A DNA stretch of 64,000 nucleotides from Paucibacter sp. TC2R-5 (lineage in GTDB: Bacteria > Pseudomonadota > Gammaproteobacteria > Burkholderiales > Burkholderiaceae_C): NCBI RefSeq assembly GCF_025717605.1, contig NZ_JAJIRQ010000010.1:62001-126000 (forward strand), read 5' to 3'. A program made the translations under genes and the position numbers. How positions within the stretch are numbered: the stretch's first letter is position 1; each line of letters begins with the position of its first letter. Positions 21,437-30,735 of the stretch are shown one piece after another. Under the pieces are notes generated by a model. The model was not told the origin of the DNA, did no database searches, and worked only from the letters and a program-made list of their open reading frames with translations.

Positions 21437-23491
21437 ATGTTTGCACTGTTCGATGACGCCGGAAAATTCCTCGCCGGCCGCGTGATGTCTGAAGCCGATA
21501 GTTCGATGCAGATCGAAATGGATTCGGGCAAGCGCGTCAAAGTAAAAGCCGCCAATGTGCTGCTTAAATTCGATAAACCCGCACCGGCCGAGCTGATTGC
21601 TGCAGCGCAGGCGCTGGCCAAAGAGATCGATCTCGACCTCGCCTGGGAGTTCGCGCCGGAAGGCGAGTTCGGCTTTGCGGAGCTGGCGCGAGAGTACTTC
21701 GACGCCAAGGCCAGCCTTGCCCAGCAGGTCGCTGCGCTGTTCGCGCTGTTCGAGGCACCGCATTACTTCCGCCGCGCCGGCAAGGGCCAGTTCAAAAAGG
21801 CGCCGGAAGAAATCGTGAAGGCTGCCCTCTTGGGCCTGGAGCGCAAGCGCCTGCAAGCGCTGCAGATCGAAGAATGGGCCACCGAGCTGGTCGAGGGCCG
21901 CTGCCCAGGCCCGGTGGCGGAGCAGATCTACAAGATTTTGTTCAAACCCGACAAGAACGGTCCTGAGTACAAAGCGGTGGCCCTGGCCACCCAGCGCGCC
22001 CGCAAGGCGCCGCTGGAGTTGCTGCAAAGCGTCGGTGCGATCAGCAGCGCTTACCAGTTCCACTGGAAGCGCTTCTTGTTCGACCAGTTCCCCAAGGGCT
22101 ATAAGTTCCCGCCTTTGAGCGCGCCCGCGATCAAGGACGATTTGCCTCTGTCGAGCGTGAGTGCTTTCTCGATCGACGATTCAGCCACGACCGAAATCGA
22201 CGATGCGCTGTCGGTGCAAGGCCTCGGCACCGGCACAGTCATCTTTGGCATCCATATCGCAGCACCGGGCCTGGCTTTTGAGCCCGATTCGGCGATCGAC
22301 AAGGTCGCACGCGAGCGCCTGTCCACCGTCTATATGCCGGGCTGGAAGCTGACCATGCTGCCCGACGATGTCGTGCAGGCCTACACGCTGATCGAGGGCC
22401 GCGCCTGCCCTGCGGTGTCGCTGTATGTGACCATGGACGAGGCGACGCTGGCCATAACCGGCAGCGAGACCAAGCTGGAGCGCGTGCCTATCACCGCCAA
22501 TCTGCGCCACGACAAGCTTGACGCCGTCATCACCGAAGCGACCTTGACCGGCGAGGCTGCGGCCGACTACGCGTTTGCGCCCGAACTGGCCTTTGCCTTC
22601 CGCCTGGCTCGCCACTTGAAGGCCGGCCGCGAAGTGGTGCGCGGCAAGCCGGAGAACTTCAACCGGCCGGACTACAACTTCCGCCTCGACTCGAACGGCG
22701 AGCATGAGCCCAAGGGCGGCGAGATCGTCAGCATCTCGACCCGCCAGCGCGGCGCGCCGCTGGACCTGATCGTCGCCGAGGCAATGATTCTGGCCAACTC
22801 GACCTGGGGCGGCTGGCTCAACGACATGGGCCTGCCCGGCATCTACCGCAGCCAGGCCAGCATGGCGCCCGGCATCAAGGTGCGCATGGGCACGCGTGCC
22901 CAGCCGCATGCCGGCTTGGGCGTGGCGCAATACACCTGGTCGACCTCGCCGCTGCGCCGCTATGTGGACCTGGTCAACCAATGGCAAATCATTGCCTGCG
23001 TGCGCAATGGCCGCACCGCCGCGCTGGTGGCACCGTTCAAGCCCAAGGACGCGGCGCTGTTCTCCATCATCTCGGGCTTTGACGCGGCTTATGCGGCCTA
23101 CAACGGCTTCCAGAACGGCATTGAGCGCTTCTGGACCATCCGTTATGTGGTGCAAAACCAGATCACCGAGATGACAGCCACGGTGATGAAGGACGGCTTG
23201 GTACGCGCCGACGACTTGCCGCTGGTCTTCAAGGCGGCCGGCTGTGACGCGCTGCCACGTGGCTGTGCGGTGCGCGTGCGCATCACCGGCACCGACGAGA
23301 TGACGCTGGATGTGCATGCGACGCTGATCGAGCGCTTGGATGCGGCCGCGGCACTGCCAGTCGAGGACGAGTCAGCCGAGGATGAAGACGAAAGCGAAGG
23401 CGCCGGACCCTTGACGCTGACCGTCGACATGGACGCGCCGGAAGCCGTGGCCGACCAAGCCAGCGAAAGCGCCGAGGCGACGCCGACCTGA
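21437..23491 (+). CDS. RNB-domain 3'-5' exoribonuclease (RNase II family)
   Basis: 684-residue hydrolytic 3'-5' exoribonuclease. The RNB catalytic motif I-D-D-x5-I-D-D-A-L is at 246-258, giving the magnesium-binding aspartates D247/D248, D255 and D256. The C-terminal part has the RNA-facing WSTSPLRRYVDLVNQWQ and an S1-like tail, ending in an acidic extension (about 640-684, rich in Glu/Asp). The N-terminal cold-shock region of RNase R is not obvious. It is shorter than RNase R (about 800), so it belongs to the RNase II-like proteins common in betaproteobacteria. The start is the ATG at 21437. It is the first gene of a run with tonB-like, aroE and mtgA; the next start is 3 bp after its stop. 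Confidence 0.9.
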   Translation: MFALFDDAGKFLAGRVMSEADSSMQIEMDSGKRVKVKAANVLLKFDKPAPAELIAAAQALAKEIDLDLAWEFAPEGEFGFAELAREYFDAKASLAQQVAALFALFEAPHYFRRAGKGQFKKAPEEIVKAALLGLERKRLQALQIEEWATELVEGRCPGPVAEQIYKILFKPDKNGPEYKAVALATQRARKAPLELLQSVGAISSAYQFHWKRFLFDQFPKGYKFPPLSAPAIKDDLPLSSVSAFSIDDSATTEIDDALSVQGLGTGTVIFGIHIAAPGLAFEPDSAIDKVARERLSTVYMPGWKLTMLPDDVVQAYTLIEGRACPAVSLYVTMDEATLAITGSETKLERVPITANLRHDKLDAVITEATLTGEAAADYAFAPELAFAFRLARHLKAGREVVRGKPENFNRPDYNFRLDSNGEHEPKGGEIVSISTRQRGAPLDLIVAEAMILANSTWGGWLNDMGLPGIYRSQASMAPGIKVRMGTRAQPHAGLGVAQYTWSTSPLRRYVDLVNQWQIIACVRNGRTAALVAPFKPKDAALFSIISGFDAAYAAYNGFQNGIERFWTIRYVVQNQITEMTATVMKDGLVRADDLPLVFKAAGCDALPRGCAVRVRITGTDEMTLDVHATLIERLDAAAALPVEDESAEDEDESEGAGPLTLTVDMDAPEAVADQASESAEATPT

Positions 23492-23493
23492 CG

Positions 23494-24354
23494 ATGGCCG
23501 TCAAGTTCTCCACCATCCACTACGCGCTGCTGGTATCGCTGGGCCTTCACGGCGCCCTGCTGACCCTGCGTTTGGTGGACCCGGAGCGCTTCAACCGGAT
23601 GTTCCAGGACACGCCCTTGGAAGTGGTGCTGGTCAACAGCCGCAGCCAGGAAGACCCGGCCAAGGCGCTCGCCTTGGCGCAAGCCAGTCTGGCCGGCGGC
23701 GGGCTGGCCGAGGCGGGGCGATCGACCTCGCCGCTACCGCCCTCCAAGACCATAGAAGTCGGCGAAGCCAGCGAGACCCAGCGCGCCCAGATTGCCCAGT
23801 TGCGCGAGCAAGAGCAGCAACTCTTGGCCCTGGTGCGGCGCGAGCTGGCGCAAATGCCCGCGCCCGATCCGCAGCAAAACAAGGGCGCCACTGCGGCGCA
23901 AGAGCAGACCGAGCGGCGCCGCCAACTGGTGCAACTGCTGGCCGAAATCGAAATGCGGGTCAACGAGGAAAGTGCCCGGCCGCGCAAACGCTATGTCAGC
24001 CCGGCCACCCGCGAGGTCGTCTACGCCCAGTATTACGACAGCCTGCGCCGGCGCGTCGAAGCGCGCGGCACGCGCGACTTCCCCGAATACAAAGGCCGCA
24101 AGCTGTATGGCGAGCTGACCATGAATATCCACGTCAACCAGCGCGGCCGCGTGATCGAGACGGATATCGTGGCCTCCTCGGGTGACCCCAATCTGGACCG
24201 CCGCGCCGAAGCCATCGTGCGTGCGGCCGGGCCCTTCGGCAACTTCAGCCCGGCGATGCGCAAGGGCGCCGAGGTGCTGGTGATCACCTCGCGCTTTCGC
24301 TTCACGCGGGATGAGGGCCTTGAAACCACCTTGAGCGCATCGCCAACACCATGA
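23494..24354 (+). CDS. TonB-family energy transducer
   Basis: 286 residues. The N-terminal membrane helix (about 10-27, HYALLVSLGLHGALLTL) contains the His typical of TonB. A periplasmic spacer rich in Gln, Glu and Ala (about 60-170) is probably coiled-coil rather than the usual Pro/Lys rod. The C-terminal TonB fold (about 190-275) contains GELTMNIHVNQRGRVIETDI and LDRRAEAIVRAAGPFG. It should link the inner-membrane ExbB-ExbD motor to outer-membrane receptors; two receptors are encoded in this window, but exbBD are not. The stop overlaps aroE (ATGA, 24351-24354). Confidence 0.85.
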   Translation: MAVKFSTIHYALLVSLGLHGALLTLRLVDPERFNRMFQDTPLEVVLVNSRSQEDPAKALALAQASLAGGGLAEAGRSTSPLPPSKTIEVGEASETQRAQIAQLREQEQQLLALVRRELAQMPAPDPQQNKGATAAQEQTERRRQLVQLLAEIEMRVNEESARPRKRYVSPATREVVYAQYYDSLRRRVEARGTRDFPEYKGRKLYGELTMNIHVNQRGRVIETDIVASSGDPNLDRRAEAIVRAAGPFGNFSPAMRKGAEVLVITSRFRFTRDEGLETTLSASPTP

Positions 24355-25202
24355 CTTCTTCCATTGATATTGATCGCTATGCCGTGGCCGGCAACCCGGT
24401 GGCGCACAGCCGCTCACCCGAAATTCATGCCCAGTTTGCCGCGCAGACCGGCCAAGACCTGACTTATGAGCGTCTGCTCTGCCCGCTGGACGGCTTTGCC
24501 GACAGCATGCGCGCCTTCGCGGCGAGCGGCGGGCGCGGCTGCAATGTCACTGTGCCCTTCAAATTTGAGGCACACGGCTTGGCGACGCACTTGAGCGAGA
24601 GGGCCAAGCTGGCCGGCGCGGTCAACACCTTAAGCTTTGATGAGCAGGGCTGGTTCGGCGACAACACCGACGGCGCCGGCTTGGTGCGCGATATCGAAAT
24701 CAACGCCGGGCGCCGCTTGGCCGGCAAGCGGGTCTTGCTCTTGGGCGCAGGCGGCGCCTCGGCCGGCGTGTTGGGCAGCTTGATTGCCACCCAGCCGGCC
24801 GCTATCACCATCGCCAACCGCAGCGTCGACAAAGCCGAAGCCTTGGTCGCTGCGCACAAGACCTACGCGCAGGAGCATGGGGTGAGGCTGGCCGCAACGG
24901 GACTGGACGATTGCGGCGAGGGCTACGACTTTCTGATCAATGCCACCAGCGCCAGCTTGGGGGGCGCCGGCGTGCCGGTCGCGGCGAGCGTCTTGGCGCT
25001 GGGTGCTTTGGCGCTGGACATGATGTATGGCCCGGCCGCAGCGCCCTTCTTGAACTGGGCGCGCGAGCATGGGGCCGAGGCACGCGACGGCCTGGGCATG
25101 CTGGTGGAGCAGGCCGGTGAAGCCTTTGCGCTTTGGCGCGGGGTGCGCCCGGACACAGCGACTGTGTTGAGCGCCATGCGATTGAAACTGAGCGCGGGCT
25201 GA
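24351..25202 (+). CDS. aroE: Shikimate dehydrogenase
   Basis: NADPH-dependent reduction of 3-dehydroshikimate to shikimate, 283 residues. Substrate site: AHSRSPEIH (S19/S21 region) and NVTVPFKFEA with catalytic K71; N92 in AGAVNTL and catalytic D107 in GDNTDGAGL. The NADP fold has GAGGASAGVLGSL and the NRSVDK adenosine-phosphate loop. It is translationally coupled to the tonB-like gene by an ATGA overlap; mtgA starts two bases after its stop. Confidence 0.96.
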   Translation: MTSSIDIDRYAVAGNPVAHSRSPEIHAQFAAQTGQDLTYERLLCPLDGFADSMRAFAASGGRGCNVTVPFKFEAHGLATHLSERAKLAGAVNTLSFDEQGWFGDNTDGAGLVRDIEINAGRRLAGKRVLLLGAGGASAGVLGSLIATQPAAITIANRSVDKAEALVAAHKTYAQEHGVRLAATGLDDCGEGYDFLINATSASLGGAGVPVAASVLALGALALDMMYGPAAAPFLNWAREHGAEARDGLGMLVEQAGEAFALWRGVRPDTATVLSAMRLKLSAG

Positions 25203-25204
25203 GC

Positions 25205-25969
25205 GTGAAGCAGATCGGGCGAAGCTTGTTGCGCTTGGCCGCCCTGCTGCTGCTGGGCGTATTGGCACTGCAGCTCTACTTCGCGGCACGGATTGCCTTG
25301 ATGATTGTGGTGGCGCCGCAATCGACCAGCTTTCAGCGCTCCGAAGCTTGGCGCTTAGCCACGGAAAGCGGTCGTATCAATTGGAGCCAGCAATGGGTTG
25401 ACGACAAGGAATTGTCCAAAAACCTCAAGCGCGCCGTCATTGCCAGTGAGGACGCCGGTTTTGTCGAACATGGCGGCGTCGAATGGGATGCTTTGGAAAA
25501 AGCCTGGGCGCGCAACCAACGCGAAGAGCAGCGGGTGGTCAAACGCGTACAAGCAAGCAAGCCAAGCAGCCCGGCTGCGCCGAGCAAGCTGCGTGAGCCC
25601 AAGGTGATTGGCGGCTCAACCATCAGCCAGCAGCTGGCGAAGAATTTGTTTCTCAGTGGTGAACGCAATTTGGCCCGCAAGGGCCAAGAGTTCATCATCA
25701 CCTTGATGCTGGAGGCGCTGCTGAGCAAGCAGCGGATCTTGGAAATTTATTTGAACAATGTCGAATGGGGCGAAGGCGTCTTCGGCGCGCAGGCGGCCGC
25801 CCGCCACTATTTTCATATCGATGCCAAGCAGCTGAGCCCGGCACAGGCGGCCCGCTTGGCCGTGATGTTGCCAGCACCTAAGCGGTTCGAAAAACGCCCG
25901 GCCTCGCCCTATGTGCTGGCGCGCGCCGCCACCATAGAAGCCCGCATGGGCGCGGTTGAATTGCCCTAG
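25205..25969 (+). CDS. mtgA: Monofunctional biosynthetic peptidoglycan transglycosylase
   Basis: GT51 enzyme that polymerises lipid II glycan strands, 254 residues. GTG start at 25205, two bases after the aroE stop; a longer frame from 25133 would overlap aroE and add a non-hydrophobic leader. One membrane helix (about 8-36), then the active-site motif IASEDAGFVEHGG with catalytic E82, GGSTISQQLAKNLFLS and EIYLNNVEWGEG. Between the first two motifs is an insertion rich in Lys, Pro and Ser (about 110-135) that is longer than in E. coli MtgA. Its stop overlaps the region of the next start. Confidence 0.93.
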   Translation: MKQIGRSLLRLAALLLLGVLALQLYFAARIALMIVVAPQSTSFQRSEAWRLATESGRINWSQQWVDDKELSKNLKRAVIASEDAGFVEHGGVEWDALEKAWARNQREEQRVVKRVQASKPSSPAAPSKLREPKVIGGSTISQQLAKNLFLSGERNLARKGQEFIITLMLEALLSKQRILEIYLNNVEWGEGVFGAQAAARHYFHIDAKQLSPAQAARLAVMLPAPKRFEKRPASPYVLARAATIEARMGAVELP

Positions 25970-25983
25970 TGTTAGCCTCCAGC

Positions 25984-26604
25984 ATGACCTCAGAGAACAG
26001 CATCAGCACCGAAATCGCCGCCACCGCCGCCCGCCTGGTGGTGGAAGAAGGCATGGAATATGGCCTCGCCAAGCAGCGCGCGCTGAAGGTACTGGGCCTG
26101 AGCCGAAACAGCCGCGCCGCTTTGCCCAGCAACGACGAACTGGAAGACGAGGTGCGCGACTATCTGGCGCTGTTTTGCGCCGACACCCAGCCGGCCGAGT
26201 TGGACGCGCTGCGCGAATTAGCGGCCGAATGGATGGCCCGCTTGGCCGAGTTCCGCCCTCATCTGTGCGGGGCAGTCTGGCGCGGCACCGCCACCCGGCT
26301 CTCCAATATTCATTTGCAGCTCTATTGCGATGACAGCAAGTCCGCCGAGATCGCGCTGATCAATATGGGCTTGGACTATGAGGTCGGCACAGTCAGCGGC
26401 CCCAAGGGCTCGCGGGGACGCGACATCGATGTGCTGTCCTTGGCTGTCCTCAGCCGCAAGTTGGGCGAATTGATCACCGTGCATCTGAGCATCCTCGACT
26501 TTGACGATTTGCGCGGCGCCCTTAAAACGGACGCGCGCGGCCGCAGCGAGCGCGGCGACCTGGCTGCTTTGCGCAAATTACTGGAACAAGCTTCAGATGA
26601 GTGA
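25984..26604 (+). CDS. Conserved protein of unknown function between mtgA and tlpA
   Basis: 206 residues from the ATG at 25984; a GTG at 25969, overlapping the mtgA TAG, would add five residues. Burkholderiales homologues are, as I recall, often labelled 'UDP-N-acetylmuramate-alanine ligase', which is clearly wrong because no Mur ligase ATP site is present. The N-terminus (about 5-80) is helical, with EEGMEYGLAKQRALK and ELEDEVRDYLALF. The C-terminal half looks like a compact alpha/beta domain with HLCGAVWRGTATRLSNIHLQLYCDD and GRDIDVLSLAV, a layout that recalls small nucleotidyltransferase-type folds, but no catalytic motif is certain. It is co-transcribed with mtgA and overlaps the tlpA start by 8 bases. 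Confidence 0.8.
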   Translation: MTSENSISTEIAATAARLVVEEGMEYGLAKQRALKVLGLSRNSRAALPSNDELEDEVRDYLALFCADTQPAELDALRELAAEWMARLAEFRPHLCGAVWRGTATRLSNIHLQLYCDDSKSAEIALINMGLDYEVGTVSGPKGSRGRDIDVLSLAVLSRKLGELITVHLSILDFDDLRGALKTDARGRSERGDLAALRKLLEQASDE

Positions 26605-27145
26605 ACCCACTTCAAACACACGCCGCAATCTATTCATTGCGGCCGGCCTTGGCGCTGCGGCGATCGGCGCCGGCCTCTCGCTACGCCATCGAGTTGCTGA
26701 GCCTGCCCCGCTGTCGGCGGCGGCCATGAGTTTTTGGAGCGCTCGCTTTGACCGGCCCGATGGCGGCGAAATGCTGGCGGCCGGATTCAAAGGCCAGCCA
26801 TTGCTGCTGAATTTCTGGGCCACCTGGTGCCCGCCCTGCGTCAAGGAGTTGCCCGAGTTGGCGCAGTTTCAACGCGAATTCAAAGGCAAAGGCTGGCAAG
26901 TTGCAGGCCTGGCGGTCGACAGCCCGAGCGCCGTGCGCGATTTTTTGAAAAAGCTGTCGCTCGACTTCCCCGTGGGTTTGGCCGGATTGACCGGCACCGA
27001 ATTGACCCGCACACTCGGCAACAGCCAAGGCGGGCTGCCCTTCAGCGTCGCCTTCAATGCTGCGGGTGAGCTGATTTGGCGCAAGCTCGGCGCCACCAAT
27101 CTGGACGAACTGCGTCAGATGGCGAGCAAATTCTCGCCCACCTGA
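26597..27145 (+). CDS. TlpA-family thiol:disulfide oxidoreductase
   Basis: 182-residue periplasmic thioredoxin-fold protein anchored by an N-terminal helix (about 11-28, LFIAAGLGAAAIGAG). The redox motif W77-C78-P-P-C81 lies in FWATWCPPCVKELPEL, and the cis-Pro loop is in GLPFSVAF. It probably keeps apo-cytochromes or other exported thiols reduced. The start ATG at 26597 lies inside the end of the upstream gene. The 172-bp gap that follows, up to aroQ, shows no gene. Confidence 0.88.
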   Translation: MSEPTSNTRRNLFIAAGLGAAAIGAGLSLRHRVAEPAPLSAAAMSFWSARFDRPDGGEMLAAGFKGQPLLLNFWATWCPPCVKELPELAQFQREFKGKGWQVAGLAVDSPSAVRDFLKKLSLDFPVGLAGLTGTELTRTLGNSQGGLPFSVAFNAAGELIWRKLGATNLDELRQMASKFSPT

Positions 27146-27317
27146 GTTGCGCCAGCTTGGCTGGGCAAGCGCAAAAGCAAATCCGGGTCAAGCGAATTAT
27201 TTAGAGCCAGAAGTCGCGAACGAGGCTTAAAACGCGTAAAGTTCGGCCTTTTCCGCTTCTAGGGTCTTCACTCTAGGTCGCCCGGCGAGGTGACCAAAGA
27301 GCCTCACCACGTCGCTG

Positions 27318-27773
27318 ATGCAAATTCTTGTCATTCATGGCCCCAACCTCAATCTGCTCGGCACCCGCGAGCCTGGGATCTATGGCGCGCAAACTCTGGC
27401 CCAGATCGACGCAGATCTAAGCGAGAAGGCGACCATTGCCGGGGTTGAACTAAAATCCTTCCAAAGCAACCATGAAGGCGCTTTGGTGGATCGCATTCAA
27501 GCGGCGGGCAGCGAGGGCTGCCAGTTCATCATCATCAATCCGGCCGCCTATACCCACACCAGTGTGGCCATGGCTGACGCCTTGGCGGCGGTGGCCCTGC
27601 CTTTTGTCGAAGTTCATCTGTCCAATATTCACAAGCGCGAATCATTTCGGCATCACAGCTTTTTTTCCGCGCGCGCCGAAGGCGTGATTTGCGGACTGGG
27701 TGCCCAGGGCTATCAACTGGCCTTGGCTTACGCGCTTGAGAAGCTGAAGAACCCGCCCAAGCGCCCGACTTAA
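27318..27773 (+). CDS. aroQ: 3-Dehydroquinate dehydratase, type II
   Basis: Dodecameric dehydratase of the shikimate pathway, 151 residues. The family N-terminus [13 protein letters not shown] is followed by the catalytic Tyr in [13 protein letters not shown] with the substrate Asn/His, and [17 protein letters not shown] with the catalytic His and Arg. It is the second shikimate gene in this window (with aroE) and precedes accBC, a common betaproteobacterial order. Confidence 0.96.
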   Translation: MQILVIHGPNLNLLGTREPGIYGAQTLAQIDADLSEKATIAGVELKSFQSNHEGALVDRIQAAGSEGCQFIIINPAAYTHTSVAMADALAAVALPFVEVHLSNIHKRESFRHHSFFSARAEGVICGLGAQGYQLALAYALEKLKNPPKRPT

Positions 27774-27782
27774 ACGGTCGGA

Positions 27783-27803
27783 GTCGCCGCCGGCGACCTC
27801 TTT
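27783..27803 (+). terminator. Weak hairpin between aroQ and accB
   Basis: GTCGCC, loop GCC, GGCGAC followed by CTCTTT. Short and with a poor T-run, so it may only attenuate read-through into accB. The accB ribosome site TTGGAG follows at about 27831. Confidence 0.35.
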
Positions 27804-27841
27804 AATCAACAAACAATAATCAATCTCGTTGGAGAAACAAT

Positions 27842-28300
27842 ATGGATCTGCGCAAGCTCAAGACCCTGATCGACCTGGTTTCCGAGTCGAATATTTCCGA
27901 ACTTGAAATCACCGAAGCCGACGGCAAGGTACGTATCGTCAAGACCGACGGTGCCGTAGCCGCTCCACTGGTGATGGCCGCGCCCGTGGCCGCAGCGCCG
28001 GTTGCCGCTCCAGCAGCAGCGCCAGTTGCCGCCGCACCAGTGGTGGCTGCAGCGCCCGAAGAGACCGGCCGTATCGTGAAGTCACCGATGGTCGGCACCT
28101 TCTACCGCGCCGCCGGCCCGAACGCCAAGCCTTTCGCCGAAGTTGGCCAGGCGATCAAGGAAGGCGAGCCGATCTGCATCATCGAAGCGATGAAGATCAT
28201 GAACGAGATCGACACCGAAATCGGTGGCACGGTGACCAAGGTCTTGTGCGAGAACGGTCAGCCGGTCGAGTTCGGTCAGCCCTTGTTCGTGATCGAATAA
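27842..28300 (+). CDS. accB: Acetyl-CoA carboxylase biotin carboxyl carrier protein
   Basis: 152 residues. N-terminal segment (1-37), then an Ala/Pro-rich flexible linker (about 38-74) and the biotinyl domain, with biotin-accepting K118 in IIEAMKIMNEI. It carries the carboxyl group from AccC to the AccAD transferase, the first step of fatty-acid synthesis. GGAG ribosome site seven bases upstream of the ATG. It forms an operon with accC, nine bases downstream. Confidence 0.97.
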   Translation: MDLRKLKTLIDLVSESNISELEITEADGKVRIVKTDGAVAAPLVMAAPVAAAPVAAPAAAPVAAAPVVAAAPEETGRIVKSPMVGTFYRAAGPNAKPFAEVGQAIKEGEPICIIEAMKIMNEIDTEIGGTVTKVLCENGQPVEFGQPLFVIE

Positions 28301-28309
28301 GGCACAGCA

Positions 28310-29659
28310 ATGTTCAAGAAAATCCTCATTGCCAATCGAGGCGAGATCGCCTTGCGCATCCAGCGCGCCTGCCGCGAGCTGGGTGTCAAATCGGTGGTGG
28401 TCTACTCCGAGGCCGACCGCGATGCCAAGTATGTCAAGCTGGCCGATGAGGCCGTTTGTATTGGCCCGGCCGCCTCCACGCTGAGCTATCTCAGCATGCC
28501 CGCCATCATCGCCACGGCCGAAGTCACCGACGCCGAGGCGATCCACCCCGGCTACGGTTTCCTGAGCGAGAACGCCGACTTTGCCGAGCGCGTGGAACAA
28601 AGCGGCTTCACCTTCATTGGCCCCACGCCAGAGTCGATCCGCATGATGGGCGACAAGGTCTCGGCCAAGCAAGCGATGATTCGCGCCGGCGTGCCTTGCG
28701 TGCCCGGCTCCGAAGGCGCCTTGCCCGAGGACCCGAAGGAGATCATCAAGATCGCCCGCACGGTCGGCTACCCCGTCATCATCAAGGCGGCCGGCGGCGG
28801 CGGCGGACGCGGCATGCGCGTGGTGCACACCGAGGCTGCCCTGGTCAATGCAGTGCAAATGACGCGCACCGAAGCGGGCGCGGCCTTCGGCAACCCCGAG
28901 GTCTATATGGAGAAGTTTCTGGAGAACCCACGTCATGTGGAAATCCAGATCCTGGCCGACACCCACAAGAGCGCGGTCTGGTTGGGCGAGCGCGACTGCT
29001 CGATGCAGCGCCGTCACCAGAAAATCCTCGAAGAAGCGCCGGCACCGGGCATCCCGCGCCGCGTGATCGAGAAGATCGGTGACCGCTGCGCAGCCGCTTG
29101 CCGCAAGATGAACTACCGCGGCGCGGGCACCTTCGAGTTCCTGTATGAGAACGGCGAGTTCTATTTCATCGAAATGAACACGCGCGTGCAGGTCGAGCAT
29201 CCGGTCACCGAAATGGTCACTGGCATCGACATCGTGCAGATGCAGATCAAGGTGGCAGCGGGCGAAAAACTGCCCTTCACGCAACGCAATATCGTCATGC
29301 GCGGCCACTCGATCGAGTGCCGTATCAATGCCGAAGACCCGTTCAAGTTCACGCCCTCACCGGGCCGCATCACGATGTGGCACGCGCCGGGTGGCCCGGG
29401 TGTGCGGGTCGACTCGCATGTTTACAGCAACTACGTCGTGCCGCCACATTACGACTCGATGATTGGGAAAATCATCGTGCACGGCGACACCCGCGAGCAG
29501 GCCCTGGCGCGCATGCGCATTGCCTTGTCGGAGACCGTGGTTGAAGGCATCTTGACCAACATCCCCTTGCACCGCGAGTTGATGGTGGACGCCAAGTTCA
29601 TTGAAGGCGGCACCAATATTCATTACCTCGAAGGCTGGATGAGCCAACACAAGCGTTGA
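28310..29659 (+). CDS. accC: Acetyl-CoA carboxylase biotin carboxylase subunit
   Basis: 449 residues, usual length. N-terminal domain starting [17 protein letters not shown]-grasp domain with the glycine-rich loop [19 protein letters not shown]-like [13 protein letters not shown], and [18 protein letters not shown], which holds the catalytic Glu/Asn/Arg; C-terminal domain with [13 protein letters not shown]. It uses ATP and bicarbonate to carboxylate biotin on AccB. It is encoded directly after accB. Confidence 0.97.
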   Translation: MFKKILIANRGEIALRIQRACRELGVKSVVVYSEADRDAKYVKLADEAVCIGPAASTLSYLSMPAIIATAEVTDAEAIHPGYGFLSENADFAERVEQSGFTFIGPTPESIRMMGDKVSAKQAMIRAGVPCVPGSEGALPEDPKEIIKIARTVGYPVIIKAAGGGGGRGMRVVHTEAALVNAVQMTRTEAGAAFGNPEVYMEKFLENPRHVEIQILADTHKSAVWLGERDCSMQRRHQKILEEAPAPGIPRRVIEKIGDRCAAACRKMNYRGAGTFEFLYENGEFYFIEMNTRVQVEHPVTEMVTGIDIVQMQIKVAAGEKLPFTQRNIVMRGHSIECRINAEDPFKFTPSPGRITMWHAPGGPGVRVDSHVYSNYVVPPHYDSMIGKIIVHGDTREQALARMRIALSETVVEGILTNIPLHRELMVDAKFIEGGTNIHYLEGWMSQHKR

Positions 29660-29672
29660 CCACGCGATAGGC

Positions 29673-29700
29673 GCTTCGCGCCACTCCCAAGGCGCGAAGC
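29673..29700. repeat. Hairpin 1 in the accC-prmA gap
   Basis: Perfect 10-bp arms GCTTCGCGCC and GGCGCGAAGC with an 8-base loop, 13 bases after the accC stop. No T-run follows. Confidence 0.6.
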
Positions 29701-29733
29701 CCAATGGCCCCGGCAAAAACCGGAGCCATTGGG
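29700..29733. repeat. Hairpin 2 in the accC-prmA gap
   Basis: Arms CCCAATGGCCCCGG and CCGGAGCCATTGGG pair at 13 of 14 positions around loop CAAAAA. It abuts hairpin 1. A short TATTTT follows, so it may be the accBC terminator. prmA starts 33 bases later. Confidence 0.6.
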
Positions 29734-29766
29734 CGCAACTATTTTGGCAACTCAAACGGAATTCAT

Positions 29767-30675
29767 ATGTCTACCACCTTGCATGAACTGCTGCTGATTT
29801 GCGGTGAGGACGATGTCGAGATCGTCAGCGATGCTTTGATGGAACTCGACGCCTTGGCCGTGTCGGTTGAAGACGCCGATGCCGACACCGACGCGGAGCG
29901 GGCCTTGTTCGGCGAACCCGGCATGCCCGCACCGAAGGGCGGCTGGCAGCGCTCGGTCGTCAAGGCCTTGTTCCCGAACGAGCAAGACGCGACCGAATGC
30001 GCGACCTTGATCCTGAGCCAGGACTGGGCCACCGGCGTGCATGTGCAGGCGATTCAAGCGGTGCCCGAGCAAGACTGGGTGCGCTTGACGCAGTCGCAAT
30101 TCGCGCCGGTCGAGATCACGCCCGAGTTCTGGATAGTGCCGTCTTGGCACCAGGCACCCGAGCAGGCCAAGCAGGTGATGAGCTTGGACCCGGGCCTGGC
30201 CTTCGGCACCGGCACCCACCCCACCACCCGCATGTGCTTGCGCTGGATCGCCCAGCAATCTGCAGCACTCAGCCCGACATGGGCGCGGGTGTTGGACTAC
30301 GGCTGCGGCTCCGGCATTCTGGCCATTGGCGCGGCGCTGCATGGCGCCCGCAATATCGATGCGGTTGACATTGACCCGGCTGCGATCATCGCCAGCAAGG
30401 CCAATGCCGAAGCCAACAAGGTCAGCTTGACTGCGGCGCTGCCCGACGCGGCCCAAGGCGAATACCCGCTGGTGATCGCCAATATTCTGGCTACCCCTTT
30501 GCGCCTGCTGGCGCCTTTGCTGTGCGCCCATATGGCACCCGGCGGCCACCTGATCCTGGCCGGCATTCTTGAGCGTCAAGCGGACGAACTCAAAGAGGCC
30601 TATGCGCCTTGGGTCAAGCTGGAAGTCAGCGACAGCCAAGAGGGTTGGATTTTGATGACGGCTCAACGAGCTTGA
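29767..30675 (+). CDS. prmA: Ribosomal protein L11 methyltransferase
   Basis: 302 residues from the ATG at 29767; a longer frame would start inside the hairpins. The N-terminal L11-recognition domain (LHELLLICGEDDVEIVSDALMEL) precedes the SAM domain with GLAFGTGTHPTTRMCL, motif I VLDYGCGSGILAIGA and the post-motif NILATPLRLL. It trimethylates L11 of the 50S subunit. It follows accBC, as is usual in proteobacteria, and is probably co-transcribed with the zinc-ribbon gene 60 bp downstream. Confidence 0.96.
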   Translation: MSTTLHELLLICGEDDVEIVSDALMELDALAVSVEDADADTDAERALFGEPGMPAPKGGWQRSVVKALFPNEQDATECATLILSQDWATGVHVQAIQAVPEQDWVRLTQSQFAPVEITPEFWIVPSWHQAPEQAKQVMSLDPGLAFGTGTHPTTRMCLRWIAQQSAALSPTWARVLDYGCGSGILAIGAALHGARNIDAVDIDPAAIIASKANAEANKVSLTAALPDAAQGEYPLVIANILATPLRLLAPLLCAHMAPGGHLILAGILERQADELKEAYAPWVKLEVSDSQEGWILMTAQRA

Positions 30676-30735
30676 CGCGGCACTTGGCCAGAAACGTAAG
30701 CCCGAAACCCAGCGGACTCATGGCATGATCGCGCC

